NCBI GenBank assembly: GCA_036417435.1
Contig: CM070903.1
Span: 54,040,001 to 54,104,000 of the forward strand
Source of the DNA: Inia geoffrensis
Taxonomy: Eukaryota; Chordata; Mammalia; Artiodactyla; Iniidae
DNA: 64,000 bases
Reading direction: 5' to 3'
The position numbers and the translations under genes are program-made. Positions 11,006 through 23,909 of this stretch are shown one piece after another (the first letter of the stretch is position 1; the number at the start of each line of letters is the position of its first letter). The notes beneath the pieces are model-generated. The model did not search any database. It had not been told where the DNA came from and was given only the letters and a program-made list of their open reading frames with translations.

Positions 11006-12715
11006 TTTATTTGGATAAAAGTTTTTAAGGTGTTAGAATGTAGGCTGTCAACATTTCTGCCTTTTAAAAAAAAGCCTCAGAAAATTGTGTTTATCACTCA
11101 GCAGATCAAAGCTCTGTGAACTGAAATTGTGTTTCACAGGAACAGATTGATGCCTCACACAGATGTCTTTCCCATCCCCAAACCAACATGGTAAAATGTT
11201 TTACAGATTGGATGTTTGGCTCAGAGCAGAATTCTGAAATAAAACTCCTATTGTTTTTCCTTCTTTCTTATTTTTTTTTCTTTTTTTTGTCTTTTAAAGT
11301 TTTGAAAGGGAATTGCAACTTTGGTTATTTATTTTCTTCCATGTGAAAAAAAAACAGCACATCTGTTTGCAATAGCGGATTGAAAGGTTTAAAAATAAAC
11401 ATGCTTTAAAGAAAAGAAACAAAACTTTGTTGGCACTCTAAATCCAATCGACACAGGAAAATGTTTGTTCTAGAGATGTTTGGCTTCTTTCAAAAAAGAA
11501 AAAAGAGCAAATAATGTAGAATTATACAGTTCTAGTTAAGTGGTTCACCACATAAAAATGTGTTATTTTTACTCATCTGGTAAATAGTTTTAACTGTGAC
11601 ATAATGTCTTAACATTTACATTTCAATGCTGAATATACTCTGCATCTGTCATTTTCTCTAAGAAGAGATTGATGAGATATAAAAATGATTTCTTTACTTT
11701 CATAATCTGTAATTAGAAAGCAAAAAGCCAAAGTACAAGTAAGGTATCTGTAATCTGTGTTGGCTGTGATCTTAGGAAATTCAGTTGCCCACTATGGTGA
11801 AAAGTGCTATATTTAGATATGTATTTTGGATTTTTCACTTCATATAAAAAATAAAAATTATCCATTGTAAAACAGGCTTACAAATACTGCTGTGACCATT
11901 TCACAGAGAAGGGAACAATCCTGCCAAATGACTTAACATGGCAGTTGTCTCTTGGGAAGCCCAGATAAACTAAGATCAGGGCGGGGACAGTGGCTGGGGA
12001 GTGATTAAGGTTGACAAGTAAAAAGGAGCTTAGAGGAACTGGAATAGAAAACAGATGGAGTTGATAAATATGGAAGGGCTGCTGGGGTATCTTGAAAGAC
12101 AAACCTTGGTTGCTCAGAAGTAGCTGAGGCAGGAAATCCTTGAAAACAAGCTACTGAAAGGAATTTGTTCAGGCAAAACGGAGCCCAGGAAAGGGAAAGT
12201 TGGGTTAAAGAGCATTTCTGTAGGTGAGAACACAGGCTTGCTCGTTACAATCCATATCCTAAAAGGACACTCACGGGAAAAATAGCAGTGTCTGGACTCT
12301 TGGTGAGCCCTGGAAATAAAACAGACTATTCTATTTGGATCAAAGATGTACCTGAAATGTTAAACTGGAATTAATCTAAATAACTGATTAACATTTTAGT
12401 CAAATGACTACTTGAATGTACTTTGAACCTGAGATTTTTACAATTAAGTAACTAGTATTCAACATGCCTGAGAATACAAAGCCCTCGTCTTGTAGCAGGG
12501 TACCTGAGAAAATCTTATAAATAGCTCTTGGCATTGCCTAATATTCCAACCCTTCTACCTTCTTCACCAACCGAAATTTATGGGTGTCACATTTCCTTGA
12601 ACTTGCAAATGATAAAGAAGATACTTAAAAATACTATTCATGAAACTGTGCCCCACAGAGTTAACAGAAGCTTAAAACCAATTAAAATTCTTAAGCTTGT
12701 CTTACGGAACAGATA
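11006..12715. other. Unassigned AT-rich sequence
   Basis: No repeat or exon was recognised. Short T-rich and A-rich runs occur near 11260-11300 and 11345. The lack of recognisable repeats over 11040-11720 makes it a candidate for conserved non-coding DNA, which only alignment can test. Confidence 0.4.
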
Positions 12716-12719
12716 AGGG

Positions 12720-13215
12720 AACAGCTTGTTTAAACCCCTTTGCATGTAAACTGACGTCATAAGTTTGCTTTAGTTACTTTTTTCTTTTTTCCTCTCTTTA
12801 ATGGCATACCTTCCAGCTCCACGAAGCTCAGCTGTTTTACAAGAACATGGAGTCAGCTCCTGCCCAGAGCGAGCGGCTAAGGCTGGTTGGGACCACCGAC
12901 CCTAAAACTGGTCCTGTTCAGGTGTCCCAGGATGGCCTGTCTCTGTCAGAGGACCGGAGTTGGAACGGAAGACTCCCACCTCGAATCACGCTACTCGCCT
13001 CCATTTTGAATGTGCGGAACACTAACGGAGATGCACCTGTGCAGAACACCGATTACCTCACCGTTTTCCTTGCCTCCAATCACCTTTCCCAGTTCCTAAG
13101 ACCACCCTACTTATCCCATAAATAGCCCAACCCCCTTGCCTTCTGGCAGGCAGATTTGAGACTTGTTCTGTCTTGACCAATTTGTGAATAAATTCCTTCT
13201 TGGCTTCTTAGTATC
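12720..13215 (+). mobile_element. Possible solo LTR of an ERV1-like retrovirus
   Basis: The elements line up as in a gammaretroviral-type LTR: an upstream part with a perfect CRE palindrome TGACGTCA at 12752-12759, a TATA-like ATAAATA at 13118-13124, then about 60 bp later AATAAA at 13187-13192 and a T-rich stretch. Composition is higher in G+C than the flanks. A 92-codon frame at 12847-13125 spans the would-be U3 and has no known domain. The LTR ends and a target duplication could not be fixed. The alternative is a promoter or first exon of an unknown transcript. No viral gene is present. Confidence 0.4.
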
Positions 13216-13259
13216 TTTTGGGGGATCTTCCTCTTAAACGTGATGGATAAGTATTTGAA

Positions 13260-14650
13260 TTCTTCAGGACTTTGTATTACCATCTTTCTCATCTCTCTCT
13301 AGGATTCCTCCCAGATGATCTCCAGCCACTGCCGTGGCTTCATTTATGATTACAAATTTACATCTTCCAGCCAGACCCCTCTTCTGAGTCTCCCATACAT
13401 GTACTCAACTATCAACATATCTACTCTAATTAAATGGTCTAACATTCTCAGGATTTTTGCTTTGATTCCTACCTAGGAAATGGCACCTGCATTTAACTGC
13501 TTACTCATACCAGACACCTGGGTGTTGGCTTTGTGACCTCTTCTCCATATTTACCCCATCACCAAGGCCTGTTAAGAATCTTCCAATATAGACCTTGAAG
13601 CTGTCCATTTTTTCTCTATAGCTGATGCTGCTTCCCTAACCCGTTAACATTTCTTATGCTGATTTTCTTTAAGAATCTCTTAAATGGTATAACATCACCT
13701 TTTTTTTTTTTTTTTTTCTGCTTCCAGTCTCTTCTCCAGATGGTCATTAGAAAGCTTTTTTAAAAAGATAAATCTAGGGTTTCCTTGGTGGCGCAGTGGT
13801 TGAGAGTCCGCCTGCCGATGCAGGGGACACGGGTTCGTGCCCCGGTCCGGGAAGATCCCACATGCTGCGGAGCGGCCGGGCCCGTGAGCCATGGCCGCTG
13901 AGCCTGCACGTCCGGAGCCTGTGCTCCGCAACGGGAGAGGGCCACAACAGTGAGAAGCCCGCGAACCGCAAAAAAAAAAAAAAAAAAAAAGATAAATCTA
14001 ATCTTATTAGTCTGCCACTTAAAAGTCTATGTCTCCTCCTGGCTCTTAGATGACAGTTCTATTGGATTTGGTATAAAACTAACAATCCTTATTGTAGTTC
14101 TAAAGCCCTGAGTGACCTCTTCCTAGTTTACCTTGCAGCCCTCATATCCTGAAAAATCTCCTGCTTTCTCACTAGCGCTTCACCCTTGGGGATCAATTTT
14201 GGATTGTTTGAATCTCTGGGTTCTTCTTGCATTAAGGCAATGGCTCATGTTTAACCGTCTGCTTCCACCTATTTGCCTGTAACATGACAAATTCCTCCTC
14301 ACTCTTTAATTTTAAAGATAACTTCCTCATGGAAACTGCATCGTCCACCACACCAATTTAAGGGTATCCTGTTTTATTTTTTCAGTATGTCTTAGTAGTT
14401 AGCGTAATTGCTTATATAACAATTATATTGAAATAATTAATAGCATAGTAACTTAATTTCTGTCTCCCACACTGGAACCTGCCCTAAGAATTTGATCTCC
14501 TATATCTCAAATTCTATATCTCTCTATAACTCTACTGTATATTCAGTACTCTATTTTCACATCTAGCATTATAGCTTATTACAGAAGGTCTCATTAACTG
14601 ACTTTTGAATTGGTAGATGAACGTATAAATGAATGCCTGAATGAGTAAAA
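13260..14650 (+). repeat. L2 (LINE-2) 3' region, diverged
   Basis: The segment follows the recalled L2 3' order: 'cctgagtgacctcttcctag' and 'cttgcagccctcatatcc' near 14110-14150, 'tttaattttaaagataactt' near 14310, 'ctgtctcccacactggaacc' near 14460, and an end with 'aatgaatgcctgaatgag' near 14630-14650. It is split by a young SINE (13777-13985), and a 17-bp T run lies at 13701-13717. No frame survives. Confidence 0.55.
13777..13985 (+). mobile_element. Young full-length CHR-2-type SINE inserted in L2
   Basis: The element starts GGGTTTCCTTGGTGGCGCAG and ends in an A run. It is flanked by the 15-bp duplication AAAAAGATAAATCTA at 13762-13776 and 13986-14000, a TTTTT/A-type cut. It has one extra G in the usual GAGAGGCCACAAC block. 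It is little diverged and young. Confidence 0.95.
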
Positions 14651-14782
14651 TTCTCCTCATGATGCCTGAAAAATGACAGGCTGAGAGTTTCAAAACACAG
14701 TCTTTTACTTATTCCTGAGTGTGAATAACCAGTGTAACAGAATCACGTCCATTGTATTGCTTGATTACCTGTAAGGTTTTTT

Positions 14783-14803
14783 AAAAAAAAAAAAAAAAAA
14801 AAA
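14783..14803 (+). repeat. A21 homopolymer
   Basis: An uninterrupted run of 21 A follows GTTTTTT. It is not the tail of a recognised SINE. Confidence 0.9.
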
Positions 14804-14829
14804 GGCTTTGAGTACCTCTAAATTAGTAC

Positions 14830-15085
14830 TCTCTTACATCATCATCAGCAGAGCAGCACAACTCTTGGAAAGTAGTTTGGCACTAGGTATTAAGAAATGT
14901 TCAAATAATCACATTCACAGGCTCACCAATCCTACTTATAAGCATCCTTATAAGCAAGAAGTTCACAGCAGAATTTTATTTCACAAAATTAAAATTTGCA
15001 AAGAATCCAAATATCCAAAAATAGGGAACTGGTTAAGTACATTGTGGCACATTTATTTGATGGCATAACACGAAAAATAAATACT
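14830..15085 (+). repeat. Probable ancient L1M 3' fragment
   Basis: Phrases such as 'aagtagtttggcactag', 'aagaatccaaatatccaaaa' and 'gggaactggttaagtacatt' followed by 'gtggcacatttatttgatgg' match the end of ORF2 and 3' UTR of old L1s. It is followed by a CA/TA-rich microsatellite (15092-15114). Confidence 0.45.
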
Positions 15086-15129
15086 TTAAATACACACACA
15101 CATACATACACACGTACTGTGATTACAAC

Positions 15130-18125
15130 TTTAGAAAATATGCATGTAGAAAGTGCAAGGTGCACAAATATATTTACACAAAAAATTATTAGTAAGATGG
15201 TGAAGAGTTTACGGGAGATTATTTCACTCTATTTGATGAACTGCAATATTATTTATTTCTACAGCTGGGTTTATTTTTTAGTCTGTTTACCTTTTCACTT
15301 GGTAGTTCACTATTATCTGTCTTCAGCTTTAATTTCTTTCAACTTCATAAGTCACAAGGCAGAAAAGGGAGTTTATTTGTCTCTATTCTAACACATGTTA
15401 TCTACCACAATTCACTGATAGTACAGCGGGCATTGCCCTAATGCGTAGTAAATACTCTCACGAAAGCATGTAGAGAAGCACTAAAAAGGAATGTTTCTTT
15501 ACCCCCTGTATAATGAGAATGATAAAAAATTAAGTCAGATAGGAAACTTTTTTAAAAGCAGGAAGGACCTTGGCTAAGATGGTAGAAGATTTTCTAAGGA
15601 ATTTTGAGGTGTTTTCATTTTACTTTTTCTTTTTTCTCAATATCAACACTTTTCAGGATATTTTCTGAAAAAGTTGAGAATTTGATGAGTTCATACAATG
15701 AGACGGATTAGGACTGACATAATAAGGACATGTGAGACAGAATTGCCCAGAACTTGTTCGTTTTCCTTTAAGTTGGGATTTTTTTTTCCCTCCAAAATCC
15801 TCCTGTTCTCCTTTAACAGAGAATTGAAGCCAATTCTGAGATTTTAATCCAAACACCTATAGTTACACAGGAACTAGAAAAAAGCATTTCAGAATTCAAG
15901 AAAGAAGAATGTCTTTTATTTGCTTCCTAGACTTTGATGACTCAGGCAGAATTCTGTATTAAAAAAAAAAATTTAAAGGTCACGTTTAGCATTCAGATAT
16001 AACAGGGCAATTTCTCTCTTTACAGATACTTTTCAACAAACATTCGAACTAAAACTTAGTGCTTAAAATTTTCTATTAAATTCTGATGGCAATTTTCATA
16101 TAAGTGAGAGACTGATAACTATTTTGGTTTTGTTTTCATGGTTTTCTTTTTAATTTACAAGATTTCCAGGAAATGTCAGGCCCTTGTCCTTCTCATTTGT
16201 TAGTCTGCCCCAGGGTAGATTTTTTATTCTTTAAATATTCATCAGCTTAGAATGTTAAGAAAAGTACTCATAGCTTCTTGGAAAGTGTGGTTTTTCTCCC
16301 CCCTTCATTCTCAGATACTGCCAAGAATTCTTGGGAAGTGCCTGCTGTAGCCAGACTGACCCTAATGCAGGCCCATTTTCTCCTGTGGTCTCACATTCTC
16401 AATAGTTTGTTTAAGACAAGTTTATCTACTTCATCAGCCCAGTACCTGATACCAAGCTGAGGAGTGTAACTTTTTATGTACTTACTGTAAGTAAGAGGAA
16501 CAGCAGCCTGACATATGTGAGACTTTTAAAGAACACCTTCATTTGGATTTATGGCAATATATTTTCTTACATGGCTTGTTCAGCACACTCTGTAGAGTGC
16601 CAGGCCTCAAGGCATAGCCCCAGTTCCATCCTCGGTCACAGTGCCTGGAGCATGGAGGGCCCTTATTGAGATTTCTAAGGCAAACAGTGGGATTTTGTAA
16701 AATTCAGAGTTCACTCTCTTCTCAAGCAGAGGCACACTGAGTCTTCACACGAGAGAGTCTATGATTATCCACAGCAGGGAAATTCCTGGATTTAGATTAG
16801 AAAGTGGATTATAAATGGCCTCCAGGCAGGTGAGGCAGCTTTAATCAGTTAGGCCAGATGCTTTCACCTCAGAGGAATAACTGCTGAACAAGTGAGAAAA
16901 GGTTCATTTCCCAGGCTAGCCTCTTCTGTGTCATATGAAACTCAATATACATTTTTTCATTATCTAGTTGTCTAGGGAACATGAGCAGTACCAAGGGAAT
17001 CTGCCAAAGCTAAGCCCAAGAACAAAAGCTTATTTGGCAGCATTGGGTATCATAAACCTAAATTCTTTACCAAAAAAAAAAAAAAAAAAATAGTTTAAAA
17101 ATATTTTCTGTGAATTTGTGAATTCAAATGATTTTATAATTACTTTTTCAACATAAAAAATAAGTTTTTAGCCTGGCAAAAGAATCTGTTCTTAAACCAG
17201 CGACATATTTTATGTATTTTCTAGAGACATTTTATGAATTTTCAGGCTTTTTCTGGTATACTGTCAGAACTCTAATAAAAACACTAGTGTTCCAGATGTC
17301 CCAATATTTGCTTAAAAATTATAAATGGGAAAAAAATTATAAAGAAGAAAAGAACAATGAAGGCAACTGGTATTTGTATAAAATATTAGTTTCATCTGCT
17401 CAAGGCTTCAGGAGATTTCAAAGCCTGCTCTGTGTGCTTGTATGTGAGTATTTTGAAACAAAGTTTAAGAATCTTCCTAAGTAAAGTAGAAATAATGTTT
17501 GTCTTTTTTGAATGTTAAATTACAGTTTTCTGTGAAGAAAACTAGTATATATTTTTTCCACTCACAAACAAAATATCAAAGTTAAGTTTTGCTTTTTCCC
17601 TTGACCCTTAACCAAGTGGTAACATTTGGAGGGTATAATATTTCTCAGCCTGAAAGTCAGGTACAATCTTCACAAGGCCTCCTAAACTGGAAGGAAAAGA
17701 ATAACCAATGTAGTGTGTATTTTATGGCTTCAGTGTAGTGTTTTGTATATTATGTTTTCTTTTGTTTTCCCAATTTGTTCTTTAGAGTACAGATTTGCAT
17801 AGATCTGAACTCTGAACCACTCTGGTAGTATATGTTAACCACTTGTTCATTATACAGTAAAATGAAATGAACAGTTGAGAAGCAGTTTTCAAGTTAATTC
17901 TTAGAATTTAGAATAATAACTCCTTCCCTTCATCTCTTAATAGCTAGAGTACACTCTTAAACATACAGATCTCTTTCTCATCCTTTTCTTCTCAGGATTT
18001 TCCAGCACTAGACAATAACATACTGGGAATGAAAAATAGCCTGTACGTTTAGCAAACTAAACCCAGTGAGGTTAAAATTGCTTTAATCACAATTCTGAGA
18101 AAAATAAAGTTGTCAGTTTTGAACT
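15130..18125. other. Unassigned sequence
   Basis: No exon, RNA gene or clear repeat was recognised. There is an A19 run at 17072-17090. Open frames here (for example 17212-17484, 90 codons) are short and AT-driven. Confidence 0.4.
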
Positions 18126-18235
18126 ACTGGTTCATATTCTGCCATCCAGTAGCTGTGTCATCTTGGGCAAGCTACTTAGATTTCTGGGACTTAGTGTCTT
18201 CCTCTGTGAGTAAGGTATTGGACTAAATTACTTGT
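18126..18235 (+). repeat. MIR SINE fragment
   Basis: 'gtagctgtgtcatcttgggc' followed by 'aagctacttag' and 'cttcctctgtgagtaagg' is the MIR core. It is truncated on the right by the L1 insertion at 18236. Confidence 0.75.
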
Positions 18236-20021
18236 TTTATTTATTTATTTACTTTAACATCTTTATTGGAGTATAATTGCTTTACAATGGTGTGTTAGCT
18301 TCTGCTTTATAACAAAGTGAATCAGCTATACATATACATATGTCCCCATATCTCCTCCCTCTTGCGTCTCCCTCCCTCCCACCCTCCCTATCCCACCCCT
18401 CCAGGCGGTCACAAAGCACCGAGCTGATCTCCCTGTGCTATGTGGCTGCTTCCCACTAGCTATCTATTTTATGTTTGGTGGTGTATATATGTCCATGACA
18501 CTTTCTCACTTCGCCCCAGCTTACCTTTCCCCCTCCCCATGTCCTCAAGTCCATTCTCTACATCTGCATCTTTATTCCTGTCCTGCCCCTAGGTTCTTCA
18601 GGACCATTTTTTTTTTTTTTTTTTTTTTAGATTCCATATATATGTGTTAGCATATGGTATTTGTTTTTCTCTTTCTGACTTATTTCACTCTGTATGACAG
18701 ACTCTAGGTTCATCCACCTCACTGCAGATAACTCGTTTTCGTTTTCTTTTATGGCTGAGTAATATTCCATCGTATATATGTGCTACATCTTTATCCATTC
18801 ATCTGTCAATGGACACTTAGGTTGCCTCCATGTCCTGGCTATTGTAAATAGAGCTGCGGTGAACATTGTGGTACATGACTCTTTTTGAATTATGGTTTTC
18901 TCGGGGTATATGCCCAGTAGTGGGATTGCTGGGTTGTAAGGCAGTTTTATTTTTAGCTTTTTAGGGAAACTTCACACTGTTCTCCATAGTGGCTGTATCA
19001 ATTTATATTCCCACCAACAGTGCAGGAGGGTCCCCTTTTCTCCACACCCTCTCCAGCATTTATTGTTTGTAGATTTTTTGATGATGGCCATTCTGACCGG
19101 TGTGAGATGATATCTCATTGTAGTTTTGATTTGCATTTCTCTAATGATTAGTGATGTTGAGCATCCTTTCATGTCTTTGTTGGCAATCTGTATATCTTCT
19201 TTGGAGAAATGTTTATTTACATTTTCTGCCCATTTTTGGATTTGGTTATTTGTTTTTTTTGATATTGAGCTGCATGAGCTGCTTGTAAATTTTGGAGATT
19301 AATCCTTTGTCAGTTGCTTCATTTGTAAATATTCTCCCATTCTGAGGGTTGTCTTTTCACTTGCTTATGGTTTCCTTTGCTGTGCAAAAGCTTTTCAGTT
19401 TCATTAGGTCCCATTTGTTTATTTTTGTTTTTATTTCCATTTCTCTAGGAGGTGGGTCAAAAACGATCTTGCTGTGATTTATGTCATAGAGTGTTCTGCC
19501 TATGTTTTCCTCTAAGAGTTTGATAGTGTCTGGCCTTACATTTAGGTCTTTAATCCATTTTGAATTTATTTTTGTGTATGGTGTTAGGGAGTGTTCTAAT
19601 TTCATTCTCTTTACATGTAGCTGTCCAATTTTCCCAGCACCACTTATCGCAGAGGCTGTCTTATCTCCATTGTATATTCTTGCCTCCTTTATCAAAAATA
19701 AGGTGACCATACATGTGTGTGTTTACCTCTGGTCTTTCTATCCTGTTCCATTGATCTATATTTCTGTCTTGGTGCCAGTACCATACTCTCTTGATTACTG
19801 TAGCTTTGTAGTATAGTCTGAAGTCCAGGCGCCTGATTCCTCCAGCTCCATTTTTCTTTCTCAAGATTACTTTAGCTGTTCAGGGTCTTTTGTGTTTCCA
19901 TATACATTGTGAAATTTTTTGTTCTAGTTCTTTGAAAAATGCCATTGGTGGTTTGATAGGGATTGCATTGAATCTGTAGATTGCTTTGGGTAGTATAGTC
20001 ATTTTCACAATGCTGATTAAA
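18236..20021 (-). mobile_element. 5'-truncated L1 (last part of ORF2 and 3' UTR)
   Basis: The reverse complement matches the 3' end of the complete L1 at 45597-52011: T-rich tail, 'aacatctttattggagtata', a C-rich strand of the 3' UTR, the ORF2 C-terminal Cys region (18972-19172, [17 protein letters not shown]) and ORF2 upstream to about 20021. Open pieces remain at 19357-19710 and 19661-19864, but frameshifts separate them. A T22 run at 18607-18628 is an expanded A tract of the early 3' UTR. Flanking duplications were not clear. It is a dead copy. Confidence 0.92.
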
Positions 20022-20250
20022 ACTTTATATCTTCAGTGAAGGAAGCAGAGTATACAGTATACAACTGACAAAATCAGGAGTTTCATCATTGGGAGGATTC
20101 CATGAGTTGGGAGGTATGAAATGCAGGTTTTATTTTCTTTTTTATCTTTCACTTCCCTAATTACTGTGACTTCTGAGGGATTTCTTTGGATTATAATTTG
20201 AAAAATACTGGGCCATATAGTCTCCAAGACCCTTTGCACCTCTAATATTT
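20022..20250. other. Unassigned sequence right of the L1
   Basis: No recognisable content; a short minus-strand frame (20033-20239) has no known motif. Confidence 0.35.
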
Positions 20251-20254
20251 TATC

Positions 20255-20420
20255 ATTATAGATGCTGTTCTGGAGGGATTTAAGAATTTAGAATTTTGAG
20301 CTCAAGTAGATTTTAGAATTTATTTAGTTCAATATCCTCATTTTGAAGACATAACTAAGAGACAATCTTACCAAGTTTCCAGCAGGTGTGTTGCTAAACT
20401 GGGCACCTTTAAAACACACT
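20255..20420 (-). repeat. Possible MIR3-like fragment
   Basis: 'tttagttcaatatcctcatt' followed by 'ttgaagacataactaagaga' resembles a reverse-orientation MIR-class element. It is diverged. Confidence 0.3.
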
Positions 20421-20429
20421 GCAGTCAGA

Positions 20430-21035
20430 GGAACCAGAACCAGTTCCCTAGGATAACTGGAGTATGGCTAAGAGTGTCTATGCTCACTTTCTTGCAGAAA
20501 CTGCCCAAGTTTGTTTCCCAGGATTGTGTTTAGAATTATGTTGAGGTCTTTAACATGGAGGGTAATTCTGAGAAATCTGATTAGACCAGGTGTCTCTCCA
20601 CAGAAAGATCTGAAGGAAGATTTATCCTGTGGTTCTTCTGATGTTTTGGCTTTGTTTAGGGGTAAGGGGTTAAGCCTCCAGACTGAACTGGGACCCAGAA
20701 TAATCTTGAGGCTTTATTATCCAAATCACACTCTATACACATTTGAATACTTCTTAACAAATGTCATTATCAAAATCATTATTTTGAGTTAAGGGTAGCA
20801 ATTTTTAAGTTCCAGAATATTCTCTTAATTTTTTAGGTCTAAGGATGTGGATAACATCTATGTCTTTCCCATAGAGATGTAGGGATAAGAAAATTAGAAA
20901 ATTTGCCTACAAAATTTTTTGTAGACTACGACCTTGCCAGCAATGTAGTTATATAAATAAAATTATAGTCTGAAACAATAAAAACACTTAAAATTACAAA
21001 TTTTTGTCTGTTTTTCCTGCTTTTCCCTGATTCTT
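20430..21035. other. Unassigned sequence
   Basis: Nothing recognised; the 93-codon frame at 20511-20792 has no domain. Confidence 0.35.
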
Positions 21036-21039
21036 CCCA

Positions 21040-21335
21040 TACCTGGGTCCTTCTTGCCCAAATAATTCCTTCTCAGAGAGGGCTTTCCTGCCCATCTATT
21101 TAAATACAGTCCCCTTCCTTAACCCTGTCATTTTCCAACAAATTACTACATTTATTCATTAAAATGAATTTTCGAATCTAAAGATTCTAAAATTTTCGCT
21201 GACTTGTTTATAATTGTCAGTCCTCACTAGAATTTAAGTTCCAAGAAGGCAGAGACCTAGCTTATCTTATACATAATGTGTATACAAGATGTGTATGCAT
21301 AATGTTTGCTTTTGGGATGAATAAATGAAGACAGG
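21040..21335 (+). repeat. L2 3'-end fragment
   Basis: The order matches the L2 end: 'gagagggctttcctgcccat', 'cactagaatttaagttccaa', 'gaaggcagagacctag' and a terminal 'gggatgaataaatgaagac'. Confidence 0.6.
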
Positions 21336-21339
21336 GAGA

Positions 21340-22227
21340 TGAGATTGATGAGCTGATTTCCTCTATTATACATAGCAAGCCAGTATAACAGCTAGACCTA
21401 GAACCAGGCTTCCTAGTTTGTAGTCCTCTGCTCATTCTACTATATTATATACTGCTTCTCCTTTGGATATCTATATCTATCTATATGTAGATCAATATCT
21501 ATGTTTATGTATTTGTGTCTCTATTGACCAGGCAAGCAGCCAAAAATATACATGTTTCCTTTCCAATGAAGCTCTGAAAGAGTACATTCAAGGCTGGCCA
21601 CCACTTAGTTAAAACAAAACAATTTTAAAAGAAACAAACAAATCTGGAATGAGTTCAGATGAGAAATAAGAGCCTTAAGGGGCTGGAGAGAATGATTTAT
21701 GAAGAGAGATCAAAAGAATCAGAAGAGCAGAGTAGAGTCGAGTTACTAGATGACTATCTCAGAATGCTGACAAAACACAGAGAAGAACAGAAAAAAATTA
21801 CCCAGTGTAACATGAAATAGAACAGTACAACACTACTAATCCATACATATAAACACTCTCACAAAACCCTTGCAATATTAGAGGTTTCTTAGCGCCAAAT
21901 TCATAGTCAATATGAATATGCTGAAATTGACCACCACCTTTGACACAAAGGAAAGTAACAGAGGCTAAACATAATTTCCAGTATAAAGGCCTTTATTTCC
22001 ATGTTGAATTTTCAAATAGTGTTTAATTTGCAAAGCATCCCCATTCCCTGTAGGGTGCCTCACGTAGTAAAAGAGAGCTACTGTAAGTAAGTCTAATGTA
22101 AAGAAGAAAAAGAAAACCAAACTAGGCTTAACACCAAGACAATTTTCCTGGAAGTGAATCTACTGAATTGTGAAATAATCCTCTAAGTGAAGTAATTATG
22201 CTTAATTTTCAAAAGAAGAAAATTGGT
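21340..22227. other. Unassigned sequence with a TATC-rich tract
   Basis: A degenerate (TATC)n microsatellite spans about 21466-21505. Nothing else was recognised. Confidence 0.35.
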
Positions 22228-22558
22228 TTTTATTTTTTAATTAATTAATTAATTTTTATTTTTAGCTGTGTTGGGTCTTTGTTGCTGCGCATGGTCTTTA
22301 TTTGTGGCAAGCGAGGGCTACTCTTTGTTGCAGTGCGTGGGCTTCTCATTGTGGTGGCCTCTCTTGTTGTGGAGCATGGGCTGTAGGTGCACAGGCTTCA
22401 GTAGTTGTGGCTCACAGGCTCTAGAGCACAGGCTCAGTAGTTGTGGCGCACCGGCTTAGTTGCTCTGCGGCATGTGGGATTGTCCTGGACCAGGGCTTGG
22501 ACCCATATGCCCTGCATTGGCAGGCAGATTCTTAACCACTGAGCCACCAGGGAAGTCT
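22228..22558 (-). mobile_element. Older CHR-1-type SINE
   Basis: Reverse-orientation tRNA-derived SINE. An A-rich tail seen as T-rich with a TTAA-repeat comes first, then 'gctgtgttgggtctttgttg', repeated 'gtagttgtggctcacaggc' units and a terminal CACCAGGGAAGTCT. It is longer and more diverged than the CHR-2 copies, consistent with an older cetartiodactyl layer. Flanking duplications are not clear. Confidence 0.85.
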
Positions 22559-22559
22559 C

Positions 22560-23375
22560 AAGTTCTTAGTGTCTTGAGAACTGTTTACTTCTCAGAAAAT
22601 TTTCAAAACTTTCAAGCCAATGTCTTATTTGAATCAATGAATTCTAACAAGAACTTTTGCCTTTCTTAATTCCAAGGATAAAAGGACTTGAAGGGGAAAC
22701 AATGAAGAGAGTTGGTTTCAAAAATCATTTCCCCTTTTCTAGTAGAGAAGTCCACTGATCTTTTGGGAAGGGAGTGATTAAGTGAAGAAAGACATATATC
22801 TTTGATTTAAAAGGTTTAGTCACATTTAAGATTTTAAAAATATTATTCATTTTTATTTTAAAAAGATGAAATTAGGGAGATGTATATATACTACAGTGGA
22901 ATAATCAGGATTGTTAATTTTATGCACATTATTTTCTCTGTACTCCTTATAGAAAGGTACTAAAACAACATAGAACCCAATTTGTAGATAATTTTCAAAA
23001 GAATTTATGATAACCATTTAAAAACTATTTTAATTTCAGCCATCCTCTGCTTAAATATTTCAAACATTTTTAGATGAGGAAACTACAAAATTATAATATT
23101 TGAACATCCTAAGAGACTTATTTGAATTATTATTCCATTCACAACTGTTCATTTTAAGAATATTTATTACAAAGAAAAAATAATGTCCTATATGAGTAAT
23201 TTAGAATAAAATTTTCTTTTTTGTTTACAGAACATGGTAGACAAGCTAGCACTTATTCAAGCACTGTCAGTCCTTTTGGGCATTCCAATTTCTGCCTCTC
23301 ATTTTCTCACTTTATTAAAAAAAAAATCATCAAATAATATTTTTTGGGTGTCTACTCTGTGCTAGCCATTGTTCC
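22560..23375. other. Unassigned AT-rich sequence
   Basis: No exon or repeat was recognised. Confidence 0.35.
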
Positions 23376-23377
23376 AG

Positions 23378-23907
23378 TTTATTACTATGTGGCAACCAGC
23401 CTCCAGGTTAGTTCCCAATGCTCTTTGCTTCCTAGTATTCATTCCCTAGTGTAGTCCTTCCCACACTGTCAGAGTCTGTGACCAAGAGACTATGGCAGAG
23501 CAAGTGTGTGACTTCCAAGTTTAAGTCATGAAATACAGGATCACTTCTGCCTTATTCTCTCTTGGGCCATTTGTTCTGAGTAAGGGCAATAAGGAGGTTT
23601 CTCAAGGCATCCAATGGACAGGTCCATGCAGGAAGAATTAAGTCTTCCTGCAAACAACCAGCACTGACTTGCCAGCTATGAGAGTCAGGTACCTTGGATT
23701 GAAGTCTTCCTTGCCCATTGCCCAGTTAATCATTCAGATGACTACAGTCCAAGCCAACACTTTGATTGCAGCCTTAATAAGAGAGACCCCCAAACAGAAT
23801 CACCTATCTAAGCTGCTCCCAAATTCCTGACCCACAAAAACTATGAGAGAAGAAATGTTTATTCTTATGAGGTAATTTTTAACACAGCACCAGATAATTA
23901 ACACAGC
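23378..23907 (+). mobile_element. MLT1-type (ERVL-MaLR) solo LTR
   Basis: The recalled MLT1 order is present: a start near 'tgtggcaaccagcctccagg', 'tcactt/ctgccttattctctcttggg', 'atgcaggaagaattaag', 'accagcactgacttgccagc', 'tcagatgactacag', 'ctaagctgctcccaaattcc' and 'tgacccacaaaaactatgag', ending near 'gataattaacacag'. It is non-coding and old. Confidence 0.75.
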
Positions 23908-23909
23908 CT

